Shown: piece by piece, positions 40,197 to 49,598 of the stretch
Numbering within the stretch: position 1 is the stretch's first letter
How the letters are laid out: the number at the start of each line of letters is the position of its first letter
Program-made: the position numbers and the translations under genes
Notes under the pieces: generated by a model
What the model saw: only the letters and a program-made list of their open reading frames with translations
What the model was told of the DNA's origin: nothing
The model's database searches: none
Assembly: GCF_002906655.1 (NCBI RefSeq)
Contig: NZ_CP025794.1
Location: 2,418,001 to 2,482,000, forward strand
Direction: 5' to 3'
Source: Vibrio hyugaensis
GTDB lineage: Bacteria; Pseudomonadota; Gammaproteobacteria; Enterobacterales; Vibrionaceae
DNA: 64,000 bases

Positions 40197-40217
40197 TGAA
40201 GAGGGAATACGATAACC

Positions 40218-40853
40218 ATGAAAACGCGCGACAAAATTGTCTATGCCGCACTGGAGTTGTTTAACCAACATGGTGAGCGCAATATCACAACCAATCACAT
40301 TGCTGACCATATTGAAATTAGCCCAGGCAACCTTTACTACCACTTTCGTAATAAGCAAGAAATCGTGCGTGAGATCTTCGCACTTTACTCTGCGGAGTTG
40401 CTAGAAAGATTCACTCCAATTCAAGGTTCTCAAGAGAGCCTGACCATGCTGAAAAGCTACCTAGATTCCATTTTTACGCTAATGTGGAAGTACCGTTTCT
40501 TTTACGCAAACTTACCGGAAATCTTATCGCGCGATGAAAAGCTGCATGATGAGTACATTGATGTTCAGGAAAAGCTCCAAGCGAACCTGATTGCCATCAT
40601 GCAAGAGTTCGTGTCGTTGAAGTTGTTGAACGTTGACCAAACACAATTGAAGCCTTTGGTTTGCACTCTGCATTTGATTGCGTGTAGCTGGCTAGCGTAT
40701 CAATCAGCGATGTCTCCAAAAACAGAAATCACCGAAACAATGGTAAAACAAGGCATGCTACAAATGCTAAATGTGGTGAAGCCTGTTGCGACAGAGCAAG
40801 GCATGGAGCAGTTACTGCTACTCGAAGAGGCTTTAAGCACACTACACAGTTAG
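40218..40853 (+). CDS. TetR-family transcriptional regulator
   Basis: This 211-aa protein has an N-terminal TetR helix-turn-helix (KIVYAALELFNQHGERNITT, then HIADHIEISPGNLYYHFRNKQEI). Its all-helical C-terminal ligand domain includes a conserved YRFFYANLPEILSRD segment. The ligand and targets are unknown. It lies 21 bp after the VanZ-like gene. A perfect 11-bp inverted repeat 27 bp past its stop could be part of an operator or an RNA hairpin. Confidence 0.88.
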   Translation: MKTRDKIVYAALELFNQHGERNITTNHIADHIEISPGNLYYHFRNKQEIVREIFALYSAELLERFTPIQGSQESLTMLKSYLDSIFTLMWKYRFFYANLPEILSRDEKLHDEYIDVQEKLQANLIAIMQEFVSLKLLNVDQTQLKPLVCTLHLIACSWLAYQSAMSPKTEITETMVKQGMLQMLNVVKPVATEQGMEQLLLLEEALSTLHS

Positions 40854-40880
40854 TACTATTTTCCCTCCTTATTAACATTA

Positions 40881-40933
40881 GAAAATGAGAGTATGGCTCA
40901 ATGCTTAAGGTTTAGAGCGCAGCTCTCATTTTC
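40881..40933. repeat. Perfect 11-bp inverted repeat between tetR and DHH gene
   Basis: GAAAATGAGAG (40881-40891) and CTCTCATTTTC (40923-40933) flank a 31-bp centre. GCTC and GAGC inside the centre could pair too, giving a two-step stem. No T-run follows. It lies about 105 bp before the DHH-protein gene. Confidence 0.6.
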
Positions 40934-41038
40934 AGCCCCTCCCTTGAGTTGACTTGCTGTGCTCATTTCGCACAATAGGATTCATACCCCCCCAATTATC
41001 TGTTGGGATATGACTCTCGATAAAGGAACTATCGTTCA

Positions 41039-41995
41039 ATGAACTACGACATTTTTAATGGCGATGCCGATGGCATCATCGCATTGTTGCAATTGCGTTT
41101 GGCGGATCCCATCGAAGCTAAGTTGGTGACTGGTGTTAAACGTGATATTAAGCTGGTGGAAAAGGTCGATCTGCAAGCTGGCGATGAGCTGACGGTATTA
41201 GACATTTCAATGGAAAAGAACATGGTAGGTCTAGAGCAAGCATTGGCTCAAGGCGCACATGTGTTTTACGCTGATCACCACAAAGCGGGTGAGATTCCTC
41301 AACATGGTAACTTAGATGCGCACATCGATCTTGATGCTAATATGTGTACCGCTTTGATTGTCGATAAACTGCTTGATGGCCGTTTTCATACATGGGCGAT
41401 CACCGCTGCTTATGGTGATAACTTGATTGCTAAAGCGGATGCGTTGGCGGACAAAGTCGAACTCAATGAAGAGCAAAAAGCGCAGTTAAAAGAGCTAGGT
41501 ACACTGATTAACTACAATGGCTACGGCTCGAAAGTTGATGATCTTCACTTCCATCCAGCGGATTTGTATCGTGCACTTCTTCAGTACACCTCTCCATTTG
41601 ATGCTATTGAAGATAAAGCGTCACCTTACTACCAATTACAATCGGCTTATCAGCAAGATATGGATGCGGCACTAGCTGTCCCTGCAACTCATGAAAGCTC
41701 AAAGCTCAAGCTGTTTGAACTGCCGAATAATGCTGCATCACGCCGAATTAGTGGTGTTTATGGCAACTGGCTTGCGAACCAAAATCCAGACTCTGCGCAT
41801 GCGGTATTAACTGAAAATACAGATGGCACATACACGGTTTCTCTTCGTGCTCCGTTGAATAACAAGCAAGGTGCCGTGGCTGTGTGTGGGCAGTTCCCAA
41901 CTGGTGGTGGCCGAGAAGCGGCTGCGGGTATTAATGCGTTAAGTAAAGATGATGTAAGTGCCTTTATTGATGCGGTAGAGACCTATTACGCATAG
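41039..41995 (+). CDS. DHH-superfamily phosphoesterase
   Basis: This 318-aa protein begins MNYDIFNGDADGIIALLQL, with motif I NGDADG, a motif II-type VLDIS, motif III ADHHKAG, and a DHHA1-like C-terminal domain ending in GGGREAAAGI. This is the layout of manganese-dependent phosphodiesterases such as RecJ and NrnA. It is too short for RecJ; degradation of short oligonucleotides or dinucleotides is plausible but unproven. It has a good AAGGAAC ribosome site and its own terminator. Confidence 0.85.
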   Translation: MNYDIFNGDADGIIALLQLRLADPIEAKLVTGVKRDIKLVEKVDLQAGDELTVLDISMEKNMVGLEQALAQGAHVFYADHHKAGEIPQHGNLDAHIDLDANMCTALIVDKLLDGRFHTWAITAAYGDNLIAKADALADKVELNEEQKAQLKELGTLINYNGYGSKVDDLHFHPADLYRALLQYTSPFDAIEDKASPYYQLQSAYQQDMDAALAVPATHESSKLKLFELPNNAASRRISGVYGNWLANQNPDSAHAVLTENTDGTYTVSLRAPLNNKQGAVAVCGQFPTGGGREAAAGINALSKDDVSAFIDAVETYYA

Positions 41996-42016
41996 CGCTT
42001 TCCAAAATATACATAC

Positions 42017-42045
42017 AAAAAAGGAGCCGAGTGGCTCCTTTTTTA
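42017..42045. terminator. Bidirectional terminator
   Basis: A GGAGCC / GGCTCC stem with a GAGT loop is flanked by AAAAAA and TTTTTT, between the DHH gene and the convergent envC. Confidence 0.92.
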
Positions 42046-42068
42046 TTGCGAAACAATAAGTTGAGAGG

Positions 42069-43196
42069 TTAACGTTTCAGCCAAGATTTCGGGTTTTGCG
42101 CTTCACTGTTACGGCGGATCTCGAAGTAGAGCGAGGCACGGTCTTGACCACCAGTATCCCCCGCGAGTGCAATGACTTCACCTGCTGTCACCTTATCGCC
42201 TTCTTTCTTAGTTAACGCTTGGTTGTAGCCATAAAGCGTCATATCGCCCTTACCATGGTCAAGCAAAACGACTAGACCATAACCACGTAAGTACTCCGCA
42301 AATACAACGGTACCTGGGTAAACCGCCTTCACTTGCTGGCCATAATTAGCTGAGAGCACCATGCCTTTCCAGTTTACTTGGCCGGTTTGTCTTGTGCCAA
42401 AGTTATGTAGGACGCGACCTTTTAATGGCCATGGCAATTTACCGCGCTGTTTCGCAATACCATCCATCGGCACTGCGTTACGTTTCGCGGCTTTCGCGAT
42501 CTCGGCTTTTAGACGGGTTTCGTTGCGTTGTAGTTCAGAAAGGTAACGCTTGTCGTCTTTGATGCTTTTTTGAATCTTGCTCAGTGTCCCTTTACGTTTC
42601 GACTGGGTATTTGCCAACGAAGAACGTTTTTCGGATTGCTGTTTGAGCAGGGTTTCAATTTGTGCTTTTTCGAGTTCGAGTTGGTTCTTATTATGTGCCA
42701 ACTCCTGCGTGGTCTTGGTGATGTCATCAATCACTTTTGCCCGTGCTTTTGCCAAATGCTGGAAGTACTGACTAATGCGATCTTCTTCTACACCTTGATT
42801 CAAAAGGTGACCATTGGCTTTGGCTCTTTCTGTCACGTAGTAGGTCTGAAGCAGCTGCTTTAGCTCTTCTTCCTGCGCCTGACGCTGACCTTCTTGCAGA
42901 GCAATCTTCTCTTCTAACTTATTAATGTTTTGATCAGCCTGCGCTAAGTCTGCTTTGGTTTGCTTGATTTCTCTTTCTAATTTAGAAATACCAAGTTCTT
43001 GGTTTTTTAGCGACTTTTGTAGATCGTTCAGTTGTTTTTCTTGAGAGGTGAGTGACTTACGCTGGCGGTTAATTTCGCTGGAAACGCCTTTCAGCTCTTG
43101 CTGGCTAGCAGCGGAAGAGGTGATGGGATATGTGGCAGATAAAGCACAAGTTAATAAAATAGCCGAGCGTAGCACTGGGTGATTTTGTTTTCGCAC
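42069..43196 (-). CDS. envC: Murein hydrolase activator EnvC
   Basis: This protein of about 375 aa has a signal peptide, a long coiled coil (~30-240, rich in Gln, Lys, Glu and Leu), and a C-terminal LytM (M23-like) domain (~265-375). In the LytM domain the zinc ligands are degenerate, as in EnvC: LDHGKGDMTLYGYN replaces the usual HxH pair. It recruits and activates amidases AmiA and AmiB at the septum; amiB is 17 kb away in this window. I start it at GTG 43196, with AGGT nine bases upstream; GTG 43214 is an alternative. cysE ends just ahead of it. Confidence 0.93.
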   Translation of the reverse strand: MRKQNHPVLRSAILLTCALSATYPITSSAASQQELKGVSSEINRQRKSLTSQEKQLNDLQKSLKNQELGISKLEREIKQTKADLAQADQNINKLEEKIALQEGQRQAQEEELKQLLQTYYVTERAKANGHLLNQGVEEDRISQYFQHLAKARAKVIDDITKTTQELAHNKNQLELEKAQIETLLKQQSEKRSSLANTQSKRKGTLSKIQKSIKDDKRYLSELQRNETRLKAEIAKAAKRNAVPMDGIAKQRGKLPWPLKGRVLHNFGTRQTGQVNWKGMVLSANYGQQVKAVYPGTVVFAEYLRGYGLVVLLDHGKGDMTLYGYNQALTKKEGDKVTAGEVIALAGDTGGQDRASLYFEIRRNSEAQNPKSWLKR

Positions 43197-43229
43197 TTGA
43201 GAGTTACCTACCACATTATTGTCAAAAGA

Positions 43230-44051
43230 TTAAATACCATCCCCGTGGATAAAGCTTTGCGATTTGCCATTAAAGCCTTGATCCATATCGAGAGAAGGTT
43301 TGTCCGTTTTTGGACGACCAACAATTTTCGCAGGCACTCCCGCCACAGTTGTGTGCGGTGGCACTGCTTGCAATACCACAGAGCAAGAGCCGATTTTCGC
43401 GCCTTCACCCACTTCGATATTGCCAAGAATCTTTGCACCGGCGCCGATCATGACGCCTTCGCGAATTTTCGGGTGACGGTCACCGCATTCTTTGCCAGTA
43501 CCACCAAGGGTGACATCCTGCAAAATAGACACATCGTTTTCTACGACAGCCGTTTCACCGATCACGATGCCTGTCGCATGGTCTAGCATGATACCACTAC
43601 CGATGCGCGCTGCAGGGTGAATATCCACCTGACACGCCACAGAGATCTGGTTTTGTAGATAAGTCGCAAGTGCGTGACGCCCTTGCTTCCAGAGCCAGTT
43701 TGCTACGCGGTAGCCTTGCAGAGCATGATAGCCCTTTAGATAAAGCAGTGGCATTGAGTACATCGAAACCGCGGGGTCACGATTCACCGTTGCACAAATA
43801 TCGCAGGCCGCGCCGTCCGTGATGGTTGGATCGGCCGCGAAGGCTTCTTCAACCACTTCACGTACTGCCATTGCAGGCATGGAAGCGGTGTTCAATTTGT
43901 TTGCCAGAATGTAGCTTAACGCAGCACACAAGCTTTCATGCTTGATGATAGTCGCATGGTAAAAGCTCGCCAACATGGGCTCTTGCTCTGACATCTCACG
44001 GGCTTCTGAGACAATTTTGTCCCAGACTTTTTGTTTTTCGCAGTGTTTCAT
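43230..44051 (-). CDS. cysE: Serine O-acetyltransferase
   Basis: This 273-aa enzyme has an N-terminal helical domain and a C-terminal left-handed beta-helix with hexapeptide repeats (IGSGIMLDHATGIVIGET, VMIGAGAKILG, AKIGSCSVVL), and the catalytic His/Asp in the DHATG segment. It makes O-acetylserine for cysteine synthesis. The ATG at 44051 (MKHCEKQKVWDKIV) is preferred over a TTG six bases upstream. It follows gpsA on the same strand, as in enterobacteria. Confidence 0.96.
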   Translation of the reverse strand: MKHCEKQKVWDKIVSEAREMSEQEPMLASFYHATIIKHESLCAALSYILANKLNTASMPAMAVREVVEEAFAADPTITDGAACDICATVNRDPAVSMYSMPLLYLKGYHALQGYRVANWLWKQGRHALATYLQNQISVACQVDIHPAARIGSGIMLDHATGIVIGETAVVENDVSILQDVTLGGTGKECGDRHPKIREGVMIGAGAKILGNIEVGEGAKIGSCSVVLQAVPPHTTVAGVPAKIVGRPKTDKPSLDMDQGFNGKSQSFIHGDGI

Positions 44052-44129
44052 TCTCAATGTCCTGAGTGGTTCTTCCGTGACCCGACAACTTCTATTCTTC
44101 TCAGATGAGGTGCAAAGGGACGTAGAGTG

Positions 44130-45167
44130 CTACTTTCCTTCGGCTTTTTTGTCACGAGCAAGTAAATCTTGCGCTGCCAGGCGTGCATCCTTCCCTTGAT
44201 ACAATACTTGATAAATTTGGTCAACAATTGGCATTTCAACGTCCATGCGTTGAGAAAGCATCCACACTTCCTTCGTGTTACGGTAGCCTTCCACCACTTG
44301 GCCGATCTCTTCTTGAGCGGTGTCGACATCTTTACCTTTACCTAGTGCCAAACCAAAACGGCGGTTACGTGATTGGTTATCGGTACAAGTCAATACAAGA
44401 TCACCCAAACCAGCCATGCCCATAAAGGTCTCTGGTTGTGCGCCCAGTGCAGCGCCAAGGCGGCTCATTTCCGCAAGGCCACGTGTGATGAGTGCCGTAC
44501 GTGCGTTCGCACCAAAACCAATGCCGTCAGACATACCTGCACCAATGGCGATAACGTTTTTCACGGCGCCGCCAAGTTGCATGCCGATGAAGTCGTTGTT
44601 TGCGTAAACACGGAAAGTTTTACTGCAATGGATTTTTTCTTGCAGATCAGCAACGAAATCTGAGTCTGGAGAGGCAACGGAGATGGCTGTTGGCATGCCC
44701 ATCGCAAGTTCTTTTGCGAAAGTAGGACCTGAAAGTACCGCGAGAGAGTAACTCTCACCAATAATGTCGAAAGCCACTTCTTTAAGTAGACGACCTGTTT
44801 CTGGTTCTAGGCCTTTGGTTGCCCAGCAAATACGAGAATCTTCACGTAGGAAAGGCTTGCAGCTATTCAGTACGATGCCAAAGACATGGCTAGGAACGAC
44901 GACTAACAAGTCACGGCTTGCTTGAACGGCTTTTTCTAAATCCGATTCAATAATCAAGCTTTCAGGGAAATCAATACCAGGTAAGAATTCATGGTTGGCA
45001 CGATCTGCCTCAAGGCGAGCCATGTGTGCTGGCTCATGACCCCAAAGAATCACGTTCGCACCGTTGCGAGCAAGGGAAATCGCCAAAGAAGTGCCGTATG
45101 AACCTGCGCCAATCACCGTCATTGCGATGTCTTTACCGTAAGCATTGTTGGTATTTGCTTGTGTCAT
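44130..45167 (-). CDS. gpsA: Glycerol-3-phosphate dehydrogenase [NAD(P)+]
   Basis: This 345-aa enzyme has the dinucleotide-binding motif [12 protein letters not shown] near the start, then [23 protein letters not shown] and [11 protein letters not shown] around the catalytic Lys. It makes sn-glycerol 3-phosphate for phospholipids, feeding the pathway that ends in Psd (53 kb). It lies between secB and cysE; a terminator after secB implies its own promoter. Confidence 0.97.
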   Translation of the reverse strand: MTQANTNNAYGKDIAMTVIGAGSYGTSLAISLARNGANVILWGHEPAHMARLEADRANHEFLPGIDFPESLIIESDLEKAVQASRDLLVVVPSHVFGIVLNSCKPFLREDSRICWATKGLEPETGRLLKEVAFDIIGESYSLAVLSGPTFAKELAMGMPTAISVASPDSDFVADLQEKIHCSKTFRVYANNDFIGMQLGGAVKNVIAIGAGMSDGIGFGANARTALITRGLAEMSRLGAALGAQPETFMGMAGLGDLVLTCTDNQSRNRRFGLALGKGKDVDTAQEEIGQVVEGYRNTKEVWMLSQRMDVEMPIVDQIYQVLYQGKDARLAAQDLLARDKKAEGK

Positions 45168-45260
45168 GCTACCGCCTAATTGTCTCTCTACTAATAGAAT
45201 CTAGTTCATAATCGCCAGATTTTACGCTCTCTAGCGGCTAGGAACTAGGATCTTTCAGAA

Positions 45261-45306
45261 ATAAAAAATGCACATTGCATCACTGGTTAGACGCGTTGTG
45301 CATTTT
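45261..45306 (-). terminator. Terminator after secB
   Basis: AAAATGCACA and TGTGCATTTT arms form a long stem with a ~22-base loop, followed on the minus strand by TTTTTTATTT. It separates secB from gpsA. Confidence 0.75.
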
Positions 45307-45367
45307 CTTAAGGTATATGCCGTGTCGAATTAGAATCTACTATGACACGTCACTTACAAAACGTGAA

Positions 45368-45832
45368 TTACGCTTCAGCTTCGCCTTGTTGAGCTTGCTG
45401 TTGTAGGTAGTTCATGAACAGCGCGTCGAAGTTAACTGGCGCTAGGTTCAGTTGAGGGAACGTACCTTTAACCACTAGGCTTGAGATAGTTTCACGAGCG
45501 TAAGGGAATAGGATGTTCGGGCAGAATGCGCCTAGGCAATGTGCTAGTTGGCCTGCTTCCATTTGCTCAGCTGTGAAGATACCACCTTGTTGAACTTCAC
45601 ATAGGAACGCTGTTTCTTCTTCGTTCTTTACAGTAACTGTCAGACGTAGAACTACTTCGTAAACGCCTTCACCAAGCTCACGGCTTTGAGTGTCTAGGTC
45701 TAGTTTAACGTCTGGGTTCCACTCTTTTTGGAACATTACTGGAGAGTTAGGCGCTTCAAAAGAAACGTCTTTTAGGAAGATGCGTTGAATTGCGAAGTTT
45801 TGTTGTGCGTCTTGTGGTGCTGCTTCAGCCAT
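45368..45832 (-). CDS. secB: Protein-export chaperone SecB
   Basis: This 154-aa protein matches E. coli SecB across its length ([58 protein letters not shown]). It holds precursors unfolded and hands them to SecA. I begin at ATG 45832 (MAEAAPQD) with AAGGAT upstream; seven further in-frame residues lack support. The glutaredoxin gene grxC, which lies upstream of secB in E. coli, is absent: only 206 bp separates secB from the rhodanese gene. Confidence 0.96.
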   Translation of the reverse strand: MAEAAPQDAQQNFAIQRIFLKDVSFEAPNSPVMFQKEWNPDVKLDLDTQSRELGEGVYEVVLRLTVTVKNEEETAFLCEVQQGGIFTAEQMEAGQLAHCLGAFCPNILFPYARETISSLVVKGTFPQLNLAPVNFDALFMNYLQQQAQQGEAEA

Positions 45833-46038
45833 TTTTAAATCCTTAATAAACATTTGTTGAGCCTAGAACGATCTAAACCCAGAAATATGGTTTGTCCTGA
45901 GACTAACTGAGCAAATCTACATTGACTAGATGAAGCGCGTATTACGTGCAAAGCGTCACAACTTAGTGCTTCAACTGCTTTCTATTTGCTCAGTTTATAT
46001 AAACGAGGCTTGGCAAAATTGGATTTTTACCGCGAACC

Positions 46039-46473
46039 TTATTTTTTACCACGTACTAGCGGTAAGTTCGCTTCGCTCCATGCAATCAAGCCATTTTTCA
46101 GTAGGCTTACGTTTTCGAAGCCTGCTTTAGCTAGTAGGTTTGCACTTTCTTGAGCAGTTTGGCCTGTCTTGCATACCACAATGATTGGGTCTGATTTACG
46201 GTTTTCAAGGCTACCAAAGTTACCAGCTTTGATATCTGACGGTAAAATGTGAAGTGCGTCGGTGATATGGCCTTGTTTGAACTCATCTTTAGAGCGGATA
46301 TCGACCACAACGCCGTTTTCACGGTTCATTAGGTGAGTCAGTTGGTTTACGTTAATCTCTTTGTATGCGGCTGTCGCTGACTTCACGATGTTCATTATGA
46401 ATGCGACAAGAAGACCTACCCAAACCAAAGATAGAATCATGTTCTGTTGGAAAAAATCAATGTACTCTTGCAT
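46039..46473 (-). CDS. Membrane-anchored rhodanese-like protein (YibN type)
   Basis: This 144-aa protein has one N-terminal membrane helix (MILSLVWVGLLVAFIMNIV) and a rhodanese domain with the catalytic cysteine in VVCKTGQTAQESA. It matches E. coli YibN, encoded upstream of grxC-secB. It may move sulfur or act as a redox partner; YibN has also been linked to the protein-insertion machinery. It is the probable first gene of the rhodanese-secB unit. Confidence 0.92.
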   Translation of the reverse strand: MQEYIDFFQQNMILSLVWVGLLVAFIMNIVKSATAAYKEINVNQLTHLMNRENGVVVDIRSKDEFKQGHITDALHILPSDIKAGNFGSLENRKSDPIIVVCKTGQTAQESANLLAKAGFENVSLLKNGLIAWSEANLPLVRGKK

Positions 46474-46959
46474 GTCTTGAGCTCTTGCAATGTTGGCGGA
46501 AAAATAAAGCAGGAGTATAGCGGGGTTAGTCGCCTTAGGCGAGAGGGTTAAAATTTTCTAACGAATAATTGAGATCTACGCGCTTGCCTCAAGCCTTTTC
46601 TAATGTGCTATTCGTGCAATCTTAGTATCACTTCTTCCTATCAATCTAATTGGTGTAATTGACTTCACTTCTACATTGAAAAGCGCAAAATAGTTATCAA
46701 CAAAAAGTTTTTCACCAAAGTATTTCGGTGGTCGTACAAAGCATCTTGAAAGTGACTATGCTTGTGGAACACGTTTGCTGACTAGGTCGGATTGCTTGCT
46801 AACTTGTAAGATAGCAACAATAAATCGCAAACATTATTTGATCTTAACCTACAGTTTTGGTTAAAAAGTGTAGTAAAATTACGCTAGTTTTGTTTCAAGG
46901 TTAGATGGAGCAATGAAGCTCTACGCCGAAAGTTACTTAAATTTGATGAGGTCATCACT
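46474..46959. other. Divergent intergenic region rhodanese/gpmI
   Basis: This 486-bp AT-rich gap must contain both promoters. A small CGCCTTAGGCG hairpin occurs near 46530 and a TAAAAT -10-like hexamer at 46874. I see no gene and no clear operator. Confidence 0.55.
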
Positions 46960-48492
46960 ATGTCTGCTAAGAAGCCATTGGCTCTAGTTATCCTTGACGG
47001 TTACGGTTACCGTGAAGACACAGCAAGTAACGCAATTGCAAATGCTAAAACACCAGTAATGGATGCACTGATTGCGAATAACCCTAACACTCTAATCTCT
47101 GCTTCAGGTATGGACGTTGGTCTTCCTGATGGTCAAATGGGTAACTCAGAAGTTGGTCATACCAACATCGGTGCAGGTCGCGTTGTATACCAAGATCTAA
47201 CTCGTATCACTAAGTCTATCGCTGACGGTGAGTTTGCTGAGACAGCAGCGCTAGTTGAAGCTATCGATTCTGCAGTTGAAGCTGGTAAAGCGGTACACCT
47301 AATGGGCCTTATGTCTCCAGGTGGTGTTCACTCTCACGAAGATCACATCTACGCAGCAGTTGAAATGGCAGCTGCTCGTGGCGCTGAGAAAATTTACCTA
47401 CACTGCTTCCTAGACGGCCGTGACACGCCACCACGTAGTGCTGAAAACTCACTACAACGTTTCCAAGACCTATTTGCGAAACTAGGTAAAGGCCGTGTTG
47501 CTTCTCTAGTGGGTCGTTACTACGCAATGGACCGTGACAACAACTGGGATCGCGTTCAAGTTGCATACGATCTTCTGACTCAAGCAAAAGCTGAGTTCAC
47601 AGCAGAAACAGCAGTTGCTGGTCTAGAAGCGGCTTACGCTCGTGAAGAAAACGACGAGTTTGTTAAAGCAACAGCGATCAAAGCTGAAGGCCAAGAAGAT
47701 GCAATCATGCAAGATGGCGACGCTGTTATCTTCATGAACTATCGTGCTGACCGTGCACGTCAAATCACTCGTGCATTCGTTCCTGCATTTGATGGCTTCG
47801 AGCGTGCGGCGTTCCCAGCGATCAACTTCGTGATGCTGACTCAATACGCAGCTGATATCCCACTAGCTATTGCTTTCCCACCTGCGTCTCTAGAAAACAC
47901 GTATGGTGAGTGGCTATCTAAGCAAGGTCAAACTCAGCTACGTATCTCTGAAACAGAGAAGTACGCACACGTTACATTCTTCTTCAACGGTGGTGTTGAG
48001 AACGAATTTGAAGGTGAAGAGCGTCAACTTGTTGCTTCTCCAAAAGTAGCAACTTACGACATGCAACCAGAGATGAGCTCTCCAGAGCTAACTGAGAAAA
48101 TGGTCGCAGCGATCAAATCTGGCAAATTCGACACTATCATTTGTAACTACCCGAACGCAGATATGGTTGGTCACACTGGCGTTTACGAAGCGGCTGAGCA
48201 AGCTATCGAAGCACTAGATGAAAGCGTAGGTAAAGTGGTTGAAGCAATCAAAGAAGTTGGTGGTCAGCTACTGATCACTGCGGACCACGGTAACGCGGAA
48301 ATGATGATTGACCCAACAACGGGCGGCATTCACACTGCACACACTAACCTACCAGTACCTCTAATCTACGTAGGTGACAAAGCGGTTGAGTTCAAAGAAG
48401 GCGGTAAACTGTCTGACCTTGCACCAACAATGCTTTCTCTAGCGGGTCTAGAAATTCCTGCAGAAATGTCTGGTCAAATCCTAGTTAAGTAA
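46960..48492 (+). CDS. gpmI: Cofactor-independent phosphoglycerate mutase
   Basis: This 510-aa alkaline-phosphatase-fold enzyme has the metal site [10 protein letters not shown], the catalytic Ser63 in [12 protein letters not shown], and the second metal cluster in [13 protein letters not shown] and [11 protein letters not shown]. It interconverts 2- and 3-phosphoglycerate using manganese. Codon use is that of a highly expressed gene. It is divergent from the rhodanese-secB-gpsA-cysE-envC block. Confidence 0.98.
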   Translation: MSAKKPLALVILDGYGYREDTASNAIANAKTPVMDALIANNPNTLISASGMDVGLPDGQMGNSEVGHTNIGAGRVVYQDLTRITKSIADGEFAETAALVEAIDSAVEAGKAVHLMGLMSPGGVHSHEDHIYAAVEMAAARGAEKIYLHCFLDGRDTPPRSAENSLQRFQDLFAKLGKGRVASLVGRYYAMDRDNNWDRVQVAYDLLTQAKAEFTAETAVAGLEAAYAREENDEFVKATAIKAEGQEDAIMQDGDAVIFMNYRADRARQITRAFVPAFDGFERAAFPAINFVMLTQYAADIPLAIAFPPASLENTYGEWLSKQGQTQLRISETEKYAHVTFFFNGGVENEFEGEERQLVASPKVATYDMQPEMSSPELTEKMVAAIKSGKFDTIICNYPNADMVGHTGVYEAAEQAIEALDESVGKVVEAIKEVGGQLLITADHGNAEMMIDPTTGGIHTAHTNLPVPLIYVGDKAVEFKEGGKLSDLAPTMLSLAGLEIPAEMSGQILVK

Positions 48493-48515
48493 TTAACTGC
48501 GAAGACAAAAATGAT

Positions 48516-48545
48516 AAAAGCCCGAGTCCAGCTCGGGCTTTTTTG
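48516..48545. terminator. Bidirectional terminator after gpmI
   Basis: An AAAAGCCCGAG / CTCGGGCTTTTTT hairpin lies between convergent genes. Confidence 0.92.
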
Positions 48546-48588
48546 TGTCTTAGGGTTGGTGTTTAGATATAGATTGGCGGTCGGCGCG

Positions 48589-49476
48589 TTATCGCACTAA
48601 GATACCAGTACCAATTACGGCTAAGGCTGCGCCAAACCAGGCAAAGCGATTTGGACGTTTCTTGGTGTAAACCCACAACAGCGGCAGCAACATGATTGGT
48701 GTTGTTGAAGAAAGCAGAGCCACCATTCCGACATTTCCCTCACGTAGGGCATAGAGAATCAACGTCATACCCACTGCCATGGCCAAGAAACCGTTTAATG
48801 CAGTGATGCCAAAAACTTTCCAGGTGATAGTTTGACTCGCACGAGCTACCTTCGCGCCAATCAACCAAAGCGCGCAATGCGCGACGAAGGCACTGATCAT
48901 ACGAATCGCAGAAGCGGCGACTGGATCGACACTCGTTTGCATGACTGGTTTAGCAATGATACCACCAAGCGCCTGACACATAGCGGCAGTTAAACCTAGT
49001 CCGACACCTATCCAAACATTACCTTTGATTTCTTCTAGCGTATTACTAGCTTGTCCGCGTCGGCCGTAGAAAATCGCCATCACGACACCGCTAAAAACTA
49101 AGGCTGCACCAATCAGCTCCATTCCAGTCATGCTTTCGCTAAATAGGAAGTAACCTAAAATGGCAGAGAAGACGGCATGACAAGAAAACAGCAAGCCTGC
49201 TTGGCGTGGTCCCATGCGGTTCAAGCAAGCGAATAACGCCGTATCACCAATAAAAATACCAATCAAACCGGATGCCATCATTGGCGTAATGTGTTCTGTT
49301 GTCACACTTAACCAACCTCCGGTGGACCAAGCCATACTGGATAGGATGACGGCTGTACAACCCATACGCCATCGGCTATAGGAAAAAGCACCGAGATGTT
49401 GGGCGGGAACAACAGAAATTAAGCTAGAAATAGCCCATAGGAAAGCAGCGCACAGCGCCAACCATTCATAACCCAT
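48589..49476 (-). CDS. EamA-family DMT transporter
   Basis: This 295-aa protein has ten helices as two EamA repeats (first: YEWLALCAAFLWAISSLIS; second: GNVWIGVGLGLTAAMCQALGG). Members export amino acids, nucleotides or metabolites. The substrate is not predictable. It is convergent with gpmI. Confidence 0.86.
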   Translation of the reverse strand: MGYEWLALCAAFLWAISSLISVVPAQHLGAFSYSRWRMGCTAVILSSMAWSTGGWLSVTTEHITPMMASGLIGIFIGDTALFACLNRMGPRQAGLLFSCHAVFSAILGYFLFSESMTGMELIGAALVFSGVVMAIFYGRRGQASNTLEEIKGNVWIGVGLGLTAAMCQALGGIIAKPVMQTSVDPVAASAIRMISAFVAHCALWLIGAKVARASQTITWKVFGITALNGFLAMAVGMTLILYALREGNVGMVALLSSTTPIMLLPLLWVYTKKRPNRFAWFGAALAVIGTGILVR

Positions 49477-49561
49477 GATTGCGAAACATCCTTGTAGAGC
49501 AGGGGTGAGGTTTTAATATGCACGAATTTATAGCGATGTAAAAGAGCATCTTAATGCCAAT

Positions 49562-49590
49562 AAAAAAGCAGCTCGTTGAGCTGCTTTTTA
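49562..49590. terminator. Terminator after the chemoreceptor gene
   Basis: An AGCAGCTC / GAGCTGCT stem with a three-base loop is flanked by A- and T-runs. It lies between the chemoreceptor and DMT genes; the T-run on the minus strand fits the chemoreceptor. Confidence 0.88.
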
Positions 49591-49598
49591 TGGTGGCT

